Origin: Halobacillus litoralis
GTDB taxonomy: Bacteria > Bacillota > Bacilli > Bacillales > Halobacillaceae
Reading direction: 5' to 3'
Assembly: GCF_009856355.1 (NCBI RefSeq)
Contig: NZ_WMEW01000004.1
Span: forward strand, 124,001-188,000
DNA length: 64,000 nucleotides
The notes below the pieces were generated by a model. The model ran no database searches. It was not told the DNA's origin and saw only the letters and a program-made list of their open reading frames with translations. Made by a program: the position numbers and the translations under genes. Positions 28,374 to 37,356 of the stretch are shown one piece after another (within the stretch, counting starts at the first letter, position 1; each line of letters opens with the position of its first letter).

Positions 28374-29578
28374 GTGCGGTCACGCCCCGACATCTCCTGA
28401 GACGCTTCCTTAAGAATTTGTTCAGCGAGCTGGTCCTTCGTCATCAATGGATATGTTTTTTCACTGCCGTTTCTTTGGATGAAGAGGGACACATTGGTAT
28501 CTGTTCCGAAGCCCGCCCCTTCCTCTGCAACATTATTAATCACAATCGCATCCAGGTTCTTTTTCTCTAGTTTTTCTCTTCCGTATTGCTCAGGATCGTT
28601 TGTTTCCGCAGCAAACCCGATCAAATACTGAGATTCTTTCCTTTTGCCAAGCTCCTGAAGAATGTCATCGGTCCGCTCCATTTCAACCGCATATTCTCCT
28701 GGTGATTTTTTCATTTTATGAAGGAAGGTCTCCTTCGGCCGGTAGTCGGCAACGGCTGCTGATTTAATTACGAGATCTGCATGCGGGAAATGCTTCAGCA
28801 CTTCTTCATACATATCCTGTGCAGAGACCACATCAATGCGCTTCACACCTTTTGGCGTATGGAGAGAGACAGGACCTGTCACGAGGGTAACCTCAGCTCC
28901 GCTTCGTGCCGCCTGTCTGGCCAGAGCAAATCCCATCTTCCCTGTAGAAGGGTTCGTAAAATACCGCACAGGGTCTATTTTTTCCTGTGTAGGTCCTGCT
29001 GTAATGAGAACTTTTTTCCCTTTTAACGACACGGTTTTCCTATATTCATCCTCAAGGACCTTGACGATACTCTCCGGCTCTTCCAGCCGGCCTTTACCCA
29101 CATAACCGCAGGCCAGATAACCTTCACCAGGCTCAATAAAACGAAAGCCCCATTCATCGAGCTTTTTCATATTGTTCATGACGGCCGGATGGCTGTACAT
29201 GTGTACATTCATCGCCGGGGCGATGTACACCGGTGCCTCCGTTGCAAGAAGGGTCGTCGACAGCATATCATCGGCCAGCCCTCCCGCAAGCTTCCCAATT
29301 GTATTGGCTGTGGCGGGCGCAATTAAAAATAAATCCGCCCAATCGGCTACATCAATGTGCTGAATTTGTGTCGCATCCTGTTCATCAAACGTATCTGTAT
29401 AGACGGGCTGTCTGGACAAAGCCTGAAACGTCGTCGGAGCGACGAAGTTCCTGGCGCTTTCTGTCATAATAACTTTGACGAAGGCTCCTGCCTGAACAAG
29501 CTTACTCGTCAGTGCAGCCGCTTTATACGCCGCTATCCCTCCTGACACGCCCAGGACAATCTTTTTATCTTTTAACAT
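28370..29578 (-). CDS. coaBC: Bifunctional phosphopantothenoylcysteine decarboxylase / phosphopantothenate-cysteine ligase
   Basis: Two consecutive steps of coenzyme A synthesis. 402 residues. N-terminal FMN-dependent decarboxylase (1-185) with GVSGGIAAYKAAALTSKLVQ, APAMNVHMY (about 140) and the catalytic Cys in ACGYVGKGRLEEPE (about 155); C-terminal CTP-dependent ligase (about 190-400) with LITAGPTQEKIDPVRYFTNP (about 193) and SAAVADYRP (about 277). ATG at 29578. Preceded by a stem-loop after rpoZ. Confidence 0.97.
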   Translation of the reverse strand: MLKDKKIVLGVSGGIAAYKAAALTSKLVQAGAFVKVIMTESARNFVAPTTFQALSRQPVYTDTFDEQDATQIQHIDVADWADLFLIAPATANTIGKLAGGLADDMLSTTLLATEAPVYIAPAMNVHMYSHPAVMNNMKKLDEWGFRFIEPGEGYLACGYVGKGRLEEPESIVKVLEDEYRKTVSLKGKKVLITAGPTQEKIDPVRYFTNPSTGKMGFALARQAARSGAEVTLVTGPVSLHTPKGVKRIDVVSAQDMYEEVLKHFPHADLVIKSAAVADYRPKETFLHKMKKSPGEYAVEMERTDDILQELGKRKESQYLIGFAAETNDPEQYGREKLEKKNLDAIVINNVAEEGAGFGTDTNVSLFIQRNGSEKTYPLMTKDQLAEQILKEASQEMSGRDRT

Positions 29579-29622
29579 GTGATGGACCCCCTGCCTGTAA
29601 AAAATATCACGGTAAAATACGC

Positions 29623-29666
29623 AGGAAAAGCCGCGCTGATCGTCATACAGATGCGCGGCTTTTCCT
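29623..29666 (-). terminator. Strong stem-loop between rpoZ and coaBC
   Basis: Perfect 14-bp stem AGGAAAAGCCGCGC/GCGCGGCTTTTCCT (29623-29636 with 29653-29666), 16-base loop. The base of the stem is followed by GCGTATTTTA rather than a clean T run, so it may be a leaky terminator or an RNA-processing/stability element inside the operon. Confidence 0.55.
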
Positions 29667-29689
29667 ACGTTGTTCCGAGAACAATACTA

Positions 29690-29917
29690 TTATGTGGTTT
29701 CTGTCCGTTCTTGAATCTCATCCGCTTCAATATAATTTAATTTCCCGTCGCGGATTTCCTCCAGGGCCACGCCAACCTGCTGGTGAGAGGTCGGATGATC
29801 GACCATAGGAGCACTCCCCTGCTTCAATTCACGGGCTCTTCGTGCTGAAAGAGTGACTAGAGTATATTTTGATTTGATCTGCTTCTGCAGGGAATCAATG
29901 GATGGTTCTAACATCAT
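29690..29917 (-). CDS. rpoZ: DNA-directed RNA polymerase omega subunit
   Basis: Small RNA polymerase assembly subunit, 75 residues. Shows [20 protein letters not shown] and the conserved [11 protein letters not shown] helix, then [18 protein letters not shown] at 29917 has GGAGG ten bases upstream; an ATG one codon later is equally good by homology. Two bases after gmk, the classic gmk-rpoZ pair, both probably translated from one message. Confidence 0.96.
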   Translation of the reverse strand: MMLEPSIDSLQKQIKSKYTLVTLSARRARELKQGSAPMVDHPTSHQQVGVALEEIRDGKLNYIEADEIQERTETT

Positions 29918-29919
29918 AA

Positions 29920-30812
<893 letters not shown>

Positions 30813-30890
30813 AGCTGACTCCTCCTTCTTATGGCCAAGCACTTAATCATTAACTCTATTATATGAAAAAAACCGTACAGAACACAATTG

Positions 30891-31769
30891 TTATTCGACA
30901 TTTTGCACTTGTTCCTTCATTTTTTCCAACTCACTCTTCATGTTGAGTACATACTCCATCAAAAGGGCGTCATTGGATTTCGATCCCATCGTGTTCACTT
31001 CCCGATGCATTTCCTGAAGAATGAAATCCAGACGTCTCCCAACGGATCCCGGCTGGGTCAACGCCTCCTCAAACTGTTGAAGGTGGGAGTGCATACGCGT
31101 GAATTCCTCCGTGACATCCCCTTTTTCAGCCATCAGGGACACTTCCTGCAGAATCCTCGGTTCATCCTGCGTGAGGGTCTGTGCAGCGTATTCTTCAATA
31201 CGGGCGCGTATTCTCGCTTTGTATTCGTTTATGACATCCGGGCGGCGCTGATCCATCATCTTCAGCCAATGTCCAACGGCCGTTATTCGGGAATGAAGAT
31301 CCTTCGTCAACTGCCTTCCTTCTCGTTTCCTCATATCCGTCAGCTGGTTCAGGGCCTGTTTCACCGACGCCTGAAGCTCTTCCTGAAAAGAACCCGGAAC
31401 ATCCTCCGTTTCTTTTGTAACGAAGACATTCTCTAACTTGGATACCATATCAATAGTTATATCGCCCGTCAAATGAAACCGGCTCTTCAAGCCCTCCATG
31501 GCCTGGATATACTGTTCGGCTGCTGACCAGTCCACTTCGACGTTCGTATGAAACCCACCGCTGTCCATGGTGATGTAAACATCCACACGGCCGCGCTGCA
31601 CAGCTTCTTTCACACGTTTTCTAATGGAATCCTCCATAAACAAAAGGGACGAAGGAAGGTGTGTGTGCACGTCAAGAAACCGATGATTGACGGACCTCAC
31701 TTCCACCACCACCCGTGTTCCCTCCTGCTCTGATATTTCCCGGCCGTAACCGGTCATACTGTCTGCCAT
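30891..31769 (-). CDS. yloC: YicC/YloC family endoribonuclease
   Basis: Member of the YicC family, recently linked to RNA cleavage and small-RNA turnover in several bacteria. 292 residues with the signature start MTGYGRE, EVRSVNHRFLDVHTHLPSSL (about 25) and the C-terminal DUF1732 block GRRLDFILQEMHREVNTMGSKS (about 245, written in part), with acidic LQEM.REVNT residues. GGAGGAGAT precedes the ATG at 31769. First gene of the long minus-strand operon toward spoVM; divergent from rqcH. Confidence 0.92.
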   Translation of the reverse strand: MADSMTGYGREISEQEGTRVVVEVRSVNHRFLDVHTHLPSSLLFMEDSIRKRVKEAVQRGRVDVYITMDSGGFHTNVEVDWSAAEQYIQAMEGLKSRFHLTGDITIDMVSKLENVFVTKETEDVPGSFQEELQASVKQALNQLTDMRKREGRQLTKDLHSRITAVGHWLKMMDQRRPDVINEYKARIRARIEEYAAQTLTQDEPRILQEVSLMAEKGDVTEEFTRMHSHLQQFEEALTQPGSVGRRLDFILQEMHREVNTMGSKSNDALLMEYVLNMKSELEKMKEQVQNVE

Positions 31770-31806
31770 ATCTCCTCCACCTGCCGTTCCATCTTTGGTG
31801 GTTTAT

Positions 31807-31812
31807 ATTTTA
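31807..31812 (-). promoter_or_regulatory. -10 element before yloC
   Basis: TGGTAAAAT on the minus strand (extended -10; hexamer 31812-31807), 37 bases before yloC; weak -35. Likely the head promoter for yloC-remA-gmk-rpoZ. Confidence 0.35.
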
Positions 31813-31870
31813 CCAAAATTCTTCTTTCAGAGCGACTGGAATGATTCTTTAGAAATCCGTTAGAAAATCA

Positions 31871-31879
31871 TGCTATAAT
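31871..31879 (+). promoter_or_regulatory. Extended -10 promoter for rqcH
   Basis: TGCTATAAT with a consensus -10 and TG extension, 25 bases before the rqcH start; -35 poor. Confidence 0.6.
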
Positions 31880-31904
31880 GGCTTTTTAGAGAGGTGAAGA
31901 GACT

Positions 31905-33626
31905 ATGTCTTTCGACGGAATTGTAACCCGGGCTGCGACAAATGAACTGAACCATGTACTTCAGTCCGGGCGGATCATGAAAATTTATCAACCTACGGAC
32001 ACAGAGCTTGTTTTCACTGTCCGCTCCCAGCGGACCAAACATACGCTTCTGTTGTCCGCTCATCCATCCTATGCACGTTTTCATTTAACCAATGACCAAT
32101 ACCACAACCCTAAAGAGCCGCCGATGCTCTGTATGCTCCTGCGTAAGCATCTTGTTGGAGGGTTTATTGAAAGTATCGAACAGGTGGACATGGAAAGAAT
32201 CGTCAAAATTCAGATCCGGACACGGAATGAAATCGGTGACGAAACGTACAAAACCCTTATTATTGAAGTGATGGGGAAACATTCGAATATTCTTCTTGTA
32301 GATGAACAGGAAGGCCATATTCTGGACAGCATTAAACACCTCCCCCCTTCCCAGAACCGGCACCGGACGATCATGCCGGGCCAGCCCTACAAACTGCCTC
32401 CCGAGCAGGGAAAGATCAATCCGGTGGAATTGGAACCGGAACAGCTGGTTAAAAAGCTGGACTTTAATGCAGGGCGCCTGGACAAGCAGATTCTTTCCAT
32501 TGTCATGGGCTTTTCTCCTATGATTACGAAGGAAATTGCAGAAAAAGCCGGGATGAACGGTCCTTCGGGATATAAGACCGCTTATGAGGAAGTAAGGAAC
32601 AGGATTCTGGATCACTCCTATGAACCGCAGGTGAAGCGCGGGGATAAAGAACAATTTTATGTCCTGCCGCTGCAGGCGTTCGGAGAAGAAGCCGAAAGCT
32701 TCTCCACAGTCAGCGGCATGCTGGACGCCTTTTACTCCGGTAAAGCCGAGAGAGACCGGGTGAAGCAGCAGGCTGGAGATTTATTCCGCTTTCTTAAGAA
32801 TGAGCGCGACAAAAACAAGCGGAAAATTAAAAAGCACGAGGATACTTTGAAGAAGTCTGAAGCAGCCGGGGATTACCAAAAGCTCGGTGAACTGCTGACC
32901 GCTCATATGCACCTCGTTCAAAACGGAGACGAAAGTGTAACGGTCATTGATTACTACGACCCGGATCAAAAGGAAATGTCTATTGAACTGAACCCGAATA
33001 AAACACCAAGCGAAAACGCCCAGTCCTATTTCCAGACGTACCAGAAAATGAAAAAGTCGAAACAGGTGGTCCAAAAGGAAATCGGGAAAGCGGAAATCGA
33101 AATCGCCTACTTCGAACGCTTGATTCAACAAGTCGAAACAGCCAGGGAAGAAGATATTGAGGAAATCCGCGAGGAACTGAGGGAACAGGGCTATATGAAG
33201 AAAAAAAGCGCTTCAGCCGGGCGTAAGAAAAACAAGCCTAAAAAGCCGGCTCCTGAAACCTTCCAATCCAGTGATGGGACGATGATCTATGTCGGGCGCA
33301 ATAATAAACAGAATGAATATTTAACGAACCGGATGGCAGGAAAATCCGATATCTGGCTGCACGCCAAGGACATTCCGGGCTCCCACGTGGTCATTAAGGA
33401 CGAAAACCCAAGTGAAGACACCTTGCTTGAAGCAGCCCAGCTGGCTGCCAACTTCAGTAAATCCAGCAGGTCCTCCTCTGTGCCTGTGGACTACACACAG
33501 ATCAAGCATGTGAAGAAACCGTCCGGTGCCAAACCCGGATTTGTAACCTATGACCATCAGCAGACACTGTTTGTTACTCCGGATGCCTCCTATGTCCGTA
33601 CCATGAAAAAACAAACAGAGGAATAA
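31905..33626 (+). CDS. rqcH: Ribosome quality control protein RqcH (NFACT/Rqc2 homologue)
   Basis: Binds 50S subunits with stalled peptidyl-tRNA and recruits tRNA-Ala to add C-terminal alanine tails. 573 residues: NFACT-N (1-175), HhH region (about 180-255), coiled coil (about 285-440, Lys/Glu rich) and NFACT-R (about 445-560) with DIWLHAKDIPGSHVVI. At the position of the Asp97-Arg98 pair known from S. aureus/B. subtilis RqcH this protein reads Glu97-Arg98 (VDMERIVKI), a mild change. ATG at 31905, RBS GAGAGGTG. Alone on the plus strand, opposite to its neighbours. Confidence 0.95.
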   Translation: MSFDGIVTRAATNELNHVLQSGRIMKIYQPTDTELVFTVRSQRTKHTLLLSAHPSYARFHLTNDQYHNPKEPPMLCMLLRKHLVGGFIESIEQVDMERIVKIQIRTRNEIGDETYKTLIIEVMGKHSNILLVDEQEGHILDSIKHLPPSQNRHRTIMPGQPYKLPPEQGKINPVELEPEQLVKKLDFNAGRLDKQILSIVMGFSPMITKEIAEKAGMNGPSGYKTAYEEVRNRILDHSYEPQVKRGDKEQFYVLPLQAFGEEAESFSTVSGMLDAFYSGKAERDRVKQQAGDLFRFLKNERDKNKRKIKKHEDTLKKSEAAGDYQKLGELLTAHMHLVQNGDESVTVIDYYDPDQKEMSIELNPNKTPSENAQSYFQTYQKMKKSKQVVQKEIGKAEIEIAYFERLIQQVETAREEDIEEIREELREQGYMKKKSASAGRKKNKPKKPAPETFQSSDGTMIYVGRNNKQNEYLTNRMAGKSDIWLHAKDIPGSHVVIKDENPSEDTLLEAAQLAANFSKSSRSSSVPVDYTQIKHVKKPSGAKPGFVTYDHQQTLFVTPDASYVRTMKKQTEE

Positions 33627-33637
33627 TTCCAAAACAG

Positions 33638-33682
33638 GCAGCCATACTAAGGGGGCACCTTGATCTTAGTAGAGGAGGCTGC
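33638..33682 (+). promoter_or_regulatory. Leader hairpin that includes the RBS of the following small gene
   Basis: GCAGCC (33638-33643) pairs with GGCTGC (33677-33682), and inside it ACTAAG (33646-33651) with CTTAGT (33665-33670). The RBS AGGAGG (33673-33678) lies half in the internal loop and half in the lower stem. Could restrain translation; structure is by eye only. Confidence 0.45.
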
Positions 33683-33686
33683 AGTC

Positions 33687-33806
33687 ATGCCAAAGAACTC
33701 AAAATCAAAACGCAACCCAAAGAAGAGCCGGGACGCGGTCCAGCCCAGCAGTGGTGAAGAGCGCGTAACGATCTCTAAAGCGGGAAAATCTTTTGATGAC
33801 CGTTGA
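33687..33806 (+). CDS. Short basic peptide of unknown function (39 residues)
   Basis: Reads MPKNSKSKRNPKKSRDAV then an acidic-polar turn and a VTISKAGKSFDDR end. N-terminal half strongly positive (8 Lys/Arg in the first 15), no hydrophobic segment, so soluble and possibly nucleic-acid binding. RBS AGGAGG sits eight bases before the ATG. It lies 60 bases after rqcH and is closed by a strong terminator, so it may ride on the rqcH message. Size and charge resemble minor small acid-soluble spore or ribosome-associated peptides, but I do not recognise a family. Confidence 0.72.
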   Translation: MPKNSKSKRNPKKSRDAVQPSSGEERVTISKAGKSFDDR

Positions 33807-33856
33807 AGAGCGATAGTCAGAGTTCCCATGACAAACCATTGGCGTATACACGCCTG

Positions 33857-33889
33857 AAAGGCTGCCGAGAATATCTCGGCAGCCTTTTT
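33857..33889 (+). terminator. Intrinsic terminator after the small basic gene
   Basis: Stem AAAGGCTGCCGAGA/TCTCGGCAGCCTTT (33857-33870 with 33874-33887), 3-base loop, T5. Closes the rqcH plus-strand unit. Confidence 0.9.
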
Positions 33890-33938
33890 CAATGGATTAT
33901 CTGAAACGCGCCTTCCCTGTTCCGTTTGAATCCAAAGC

Positions 33939-33986
33939 AAAAGAAGGCCGGACTGTTGTTTTCAGCAGAGTCCGACCTTCTTTTTT
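33939..33986. terminator. Second terminator, serving the convergent FUSC gene
   Basis: Stem AAAAGAAGGCCGGACT with AGTCCGACCTTCTTTT (33939-33954, 33969-33984), one mismatch, 14-base loop, T runs on both strands. The bases between 33987 and the FUSC stop show nothing else. Confidence 0.8.
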
Positions 33987-34069
33987 CATTAATATTCATT
34001 CAGTTCAAGAGAAACAGCAGCCAACTTGATTCAGGGACTTTCCTTCTCAGCTCCAGCTTGTCTGCACGG

Positions 34070-36241
34070 CTACCTTTTCCTGAGGTGATCCAACCGGTCC
34101 CTGAGAATCGTAATGGAACGATTGATTTTCCAAATGTAATAAAGGTGATGAAGCAGGTTTTCCTTATCCTCTGTGCCCGGCTGCACACTCAATTCGACTC
34201 GTTCTCTCTCATCCAACAAGTCATAAACCGGATAGGAATGCTGACCTGTTTCAATTTGATGAAGCAGCCCCTGTAAATTCTTTTGCAGCTTATCCTGGAC
34301 GGCTGTCAAAAGATCCAGTGTCTCCCGGCTGTGACTCGTATACTTCGGGTAGGGGGAAGCAACCAGGTGCTTAGCATAATAGTTGATGGCTGTAATCACT
34401 GTCAGCACGGCTGTAAGGTTTTTATCTCCCCGGAAAATGGGATCCTGCACGGCCGGCTTGGATTCCTCTTCAATTTCCTGCATTTTCGCATCCAGATCCA
34501 AAGCCTGCTGGGCCAGACCTTTGACCCCTTTTGTCCCTTTGATATTCGTCAGGTACTCATCAACTAATTGAGACAGCTGTGTAAAGTATTCGTGAAACGC
34601 CGCGGACAGCTTGTCCTTCGTCCGCGTCGGAAAAACAAAGGCTGAAACGGCAAGAGCGATCGCAGCACCCGCCACAGTGTCCAAAACCCTGGCTCCCAGA
34701 AGTTCCGGCGTCACTCCACCAAGGATCAAATCATAGATAAAGGCGATCATCATCGTAATAAAAAAGCTTGCCACCGTATAAGAAACCGTGAGAAAGTAGA
34801 AAGCTGTAAAAATCACGAGGAATAAAAGGGCAACCTCAATCTGAGGGTGACCGGAGAGCCATAACGCGGCAAGAAAACCAAAGAAAGCGCCGAAAAACGT
34901 ACCGACAGAACGTTCAAAGGCCTTCAAGTATGTGCGCCCCACTGTTTCTGTACCGAGCTGAATAATAAAAGCGGTCAGCAGAACCCAGTACGGCTGAATC
35001 GGGGAAATGATATAGCCCGTGACAATCGCAATGCTCCCGGCGATCAGCGCCTGCACGGCTTTTTTCTCCGCCGGTTTTAGTCCGGCTGCCTCCTCTTCCT
35101 TCTCATCCAGCACCTCTTCATCAGCAGCCGGTGGATGCTCCACCCCTTCATTGAAATGAATGTCCCGCTGCACTTCATAAGCCCCTTCGGTAACGTGCGA
35201 TGCCATCGTTTCAATTCTTCTAATCAAATACAGCCGGCCATCAGGCAGATCGGTTTCATTCATTATCCAGTAATTAAGCTGGTGCCGGATACCCGCGACC
35301 ACTTTCTCCGCCTGCTGAAGGCTCCTCATTTCCGGCTGGGGGTCAAGCACATCCGCATCCTTCAAAGTCACAAGCAGATCGACGAGAAGATGGCGCAGTT
35401 CTTTTAAATCCAGCGCCTCGTCCTCTTTCAATTTCTGCAGGCTTTCCGAAAGAGTCATCACAAACATGGTCGTATCGAAAATATATAATCGAAGCCGGCC
35501 GGATTGAAGCCCCGGCCAGATTTCTGTGCTGTCCTGCTGATGTAGATCAGCGGCGACCTGATTGGCATAAATCCTTAATTTACTCACGTTGCTGCCCAGC
35601 TTCTTCAACCGTGATGGCTGCAGTTCCGGGTCTTTGATCACCTCTATAAGCAGATCGAACGTCAAGTTGGCCTGCCTGTGGAAAGAAACCGTGCTTCTTC
35701 TCAGCATCTGCCTGGAATCCTCAAAAATGAAGAAATTGTAAAGAAAAGCATAAAGGATTCCAATACCTACAGCGAGGTAAAACCAGAGGAACTGGTCTGG
35801 TGAAAGCTGTAGAAAGGAGGAAAAATAAATCGTGAAAAAACCAATCATTCCAAGAGAAAAGTACCGGCTTCCGTGCTGGGAAAAATAAAAAGCTGAACAA
35901 ATGGCAGCAATCATCAAGATACTGACCAGCACCGGACTGGAAGCGGCCAGAGACCCAAGGGTCACACCCGACACAGCTGCCACCCCCAGCAGAAGTGTGG
36001 TCACCTGCTTTTTTCGTTTGGTATCATCCATAACAATCATGATCCCCATAAGTCCGGCAATTCCGGATATAATCGCTGGAAAAAGCGGATCAACCGCTGT
36101 ATGGCTCATCAAAAATAAGGTCGTAAACACCGATGAGACCAGGCTCAGTGTCGCTTTTCCCGCTTGTGCCAGTCTTCGCCTGCCCGGATCAGAGGCGAGC
36201 AGACGCCGCAGCCAATATGACTGTTTGACTAATTCTTTCAT
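34070..36241 (-). CDS. FUSC-family integral membrane protein (putative exporter)
   Basis: 723 residues in two matching halves, each with a membrane block of about six helices followed by a cytoplasmic helical domain: block 1 about 25-170 (VSSVFTTLFLMSHTAVDPLF, FYFSQHGSRYFSLGMIGFF), block 2 about 395-530 with QPYWVLLTAFIIQLGTETVG and FERSVGTFFGAFFGFLAALW, the FUSC signature. Relatives include aromatic acid and fusaric acid efflux proteins. No membrane-fusion partner nearby. ATG at 36241 with GGGGAG is preferred over the 36307 opening. Substrate unknown. It sits where B. subtilis has the cysH operon. Confidence 0.82.
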   Translation of the reverse strand: MKELVKQSYWLRRLLASDPGRRRLAQAGKATLSLVSSVFTTLFLMSHTAVDPLFPAIISGIAGLMGIMIVMDDTKRKKQVTTLLLGVAAVSGVTLGSLAASSPVLVSILMIAAICSAFYFSQHGSRYFSLGMIGFFTIYFSSFLQLSPDQFLWFYLAVGIGILYAFLYNFFIFEDSRQMLRRSTVSFHRQANLTFDLLIEVIKDPELQPSRLKKLGSNVSKLRIYANQVAADLHQQDSTEIWPGLQSGRLRLYIFDTTMFVMTLSESLQKLKEDEALDLKELRHLLVDLLVTLKDADVLDPQPEMRSLQQAEKVVAGIRHQLNYWIMNETDLPDGRLYLIRRIETMASHVTEGAYEVQRDIHFNEGVEHPPAADEEVLDEKEEEAAGLKPAEKKAVQALIAGSIAIVTGYIISPIQPYWVLLTAFIIQLGTETVGRTYLKAFERSVGTFFGAFFGFLAALWLSGHPQIEVALLFLVIFTAFYFLTVSYTVASFFITMMIAFIYDLILGGVTPELLGARVLDTVAGAAIALAVSAFVFPTRTKDKLSAAFHEYFTQLSQLVDEYLTNIKGTKGVKGLAQQALDLDAKMQEIEEESKPAVQDPIFRGDKNLTAVLTVITAINYYAKHLVASPYPKYTSHSRETLDLLTAVQDKLQKNLQGLLHQIETGQHSYPVYDLLDERERVELSVQPGTEDKENLLHHLYYIWKINRSITILRDRLDHLRKR

Positions 36242-36362
36242 ATATAAGTGCTCCCCTCTTTCATATGTATAGTCATTTATCTTATCGATTTTCAGTCTGG
36301 AGGGCAACCCTCACGGTTTAACACCTTCTATTGTTAGAAATTCCCACGAAAAGACCGGGACG

Positions 36363-36390
36363 AAAAAAGCTGCGATCGGCATCGCAGCTT
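36363..36390 (-). terminator. Intrinsic terminator after the small membrane protein gene
   Basis: Stem AAGCTGCGAT/ATCGCAGCTT (36367-36376 with 36381-36390), loop CGGC, T run on the minus strand. Directly after the stop codon. Confidence 0.88.
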
Positions 36391-36656
36391 CAAGTCAAAA
36401 AATAAGCAAAAACAGCAATCGAGGCTAAGTAGGAAAAAACGGCCTGTGCCCAGTATCTTTTCGCTTCTTTTTTTAACATGTACATATTCCATAAAATAAA
36501 AATCGTCAGAGACCCCGCCAGGCTGAGCAGAGGTTCCCATGAAAACATGGATTCCATAAAGGAAAAGGCGACCCACGTATATAAATAAACAAAGCAGGTT
36601 AATAGTCCGAGGGAGGCATTCATGAGAATAAAAAAGGAATGTTTGTTAGATTTCAT
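36390..36656 (-). CDS. Small hypothetical membrane protein
   Basis: 88 residues with three predicted membrane helices: FFILMNASLGLLTCFVYLYT (about 8-27), LLSLAGSLTIFILWNMYML (about 43-61) and AVFSYLASIAVFAYFL (about 72-87), joined by short charged loops (KKEAKRYWAQ). I do not recognise a family. ATG at 36656 with a weak GGTGAT RBS; an ATG four codons earlier is possible. It has its own promoter after pyrE and a terminator, but read-through from the pyr operon is also possible because no terminator follows pyrE. Confidence 0.65.
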   Translation of the reverse strand: MKSNKHSFFILMNASLGLLTCFVYLYTWVAFSFMESMFSWEPLLSLAGSLTIFILWNMYMLKKEAKRYWAQAVFSYLASIAVFAYFLT

Positions 36657-36685
36657 CGTCATCACCAATACATTGTGTTGTATTA

Positions 36686-36714
36686 ATCGTACAAGGACAA
36701 GATGAAAATAGCAA
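36686..36714 (-). promoter_or_regulatory. Candidate promoter for the small membrane protein gene
   Basis: TTGCTA (36714-36709), 17 bases, TACGAT (36691-36686), 30 bases before the start. Confidence 0.45.
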
Positions 36715-36726
36715 CTCTTCCATTAG

Positions 36727-37356
36727 TTAAGCGTTTGTAAATACGTACGGGTTTTCCCTCCATACCTTCAGCTTCTCCAGCTGACTGTCATCCATTTCCC
36801 CCTGGGAATACAACTCGTTCAAAAGATCTTCATAGCTCGCAATGGACTGTACCTGGTACCCCTTTTCCATAAACGCAGTCTGTGCTTCCGCCAAACCGTA
36901 AGTGAAAATGGACAGAATCCCTGCCACTTCCATCCCCGCTTCCCGAAGAGCATCTGCGGCTTGGATCGAAGAACGTCCTGTCGATATTAGATCCTCAATG
37001 ACGACGACGCGGCTTCCTTCGGCAGCGACTCCTTCAATCTGGTTTCTGCGGCCGTGCTTTTTGGCTGTCCCGCGCACATACACCATCGGTAAATGGAGCC
37101 GTTCGGCCACCCATGCCGCGTGTGGAATGCCGGCAGTCGCACATCCGGCGATCACATCCACACCTCCCTGGAGCTCATGAATCATGTCCACCAGCGTATC
37201 TGCCACAGCCGAGCGGACCTCCGGGTAAGACATCGTCAAACGGTTGTCACAGTAAATAGGCGATTGGATACCAGACGTCCACGTAAAAAAGTCCCTGCTG
37301 TTAATTTTGACAGCTCCAATGTCCAGAAGCCTATGAATCAGCTGTTTGTTTTCCAT
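36727..37356 (-). CDS. pyrE: Orotate phosphoribosyltransferase
   Basis: Joins orotate and PRPP to give OMP. 209 residues. PRPP-binding motif VVVIEDLISTGRSSIQAADA (about 118), catalytic-loop RGTAKKHGRRNQIEG (about 94) and FFTWTSGIQSPIYCDNR (about 20). ATG at 37356 preceded by GGGGGA; a 44-residue longer reading would overlap deep into pyrF and is rejected. Start overlaps the pyrF end by 26 bases. Last pyr gene. Confidence 0.97.
   Translation of the reverse strand: MENKQLIHRLLDIGAVKINSRDFFTWTSGIQSPIYCDNRLTMSYPEVRSAVADTLVDMIHELQGGVDVIAGCATAGIPHAAWVAERLHLPMVYVRGTAKKHGRRNQIEGVAAEGSRVVVIEDLISTGRSSIQAADALREAGMEVAGILSIFTYGLAEAQTAFMEKGYQVQSIASYEDLLNELYSQGEMDDSQLEKLKVWRENPYVFTNA

Noticed and set aside
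33647..33940. Minus-strand ORF opposite the small basic gene
   Set aside because: Runs through two terminators and has no RBS; the plus-strand reading has RBS and terminator in the right places.
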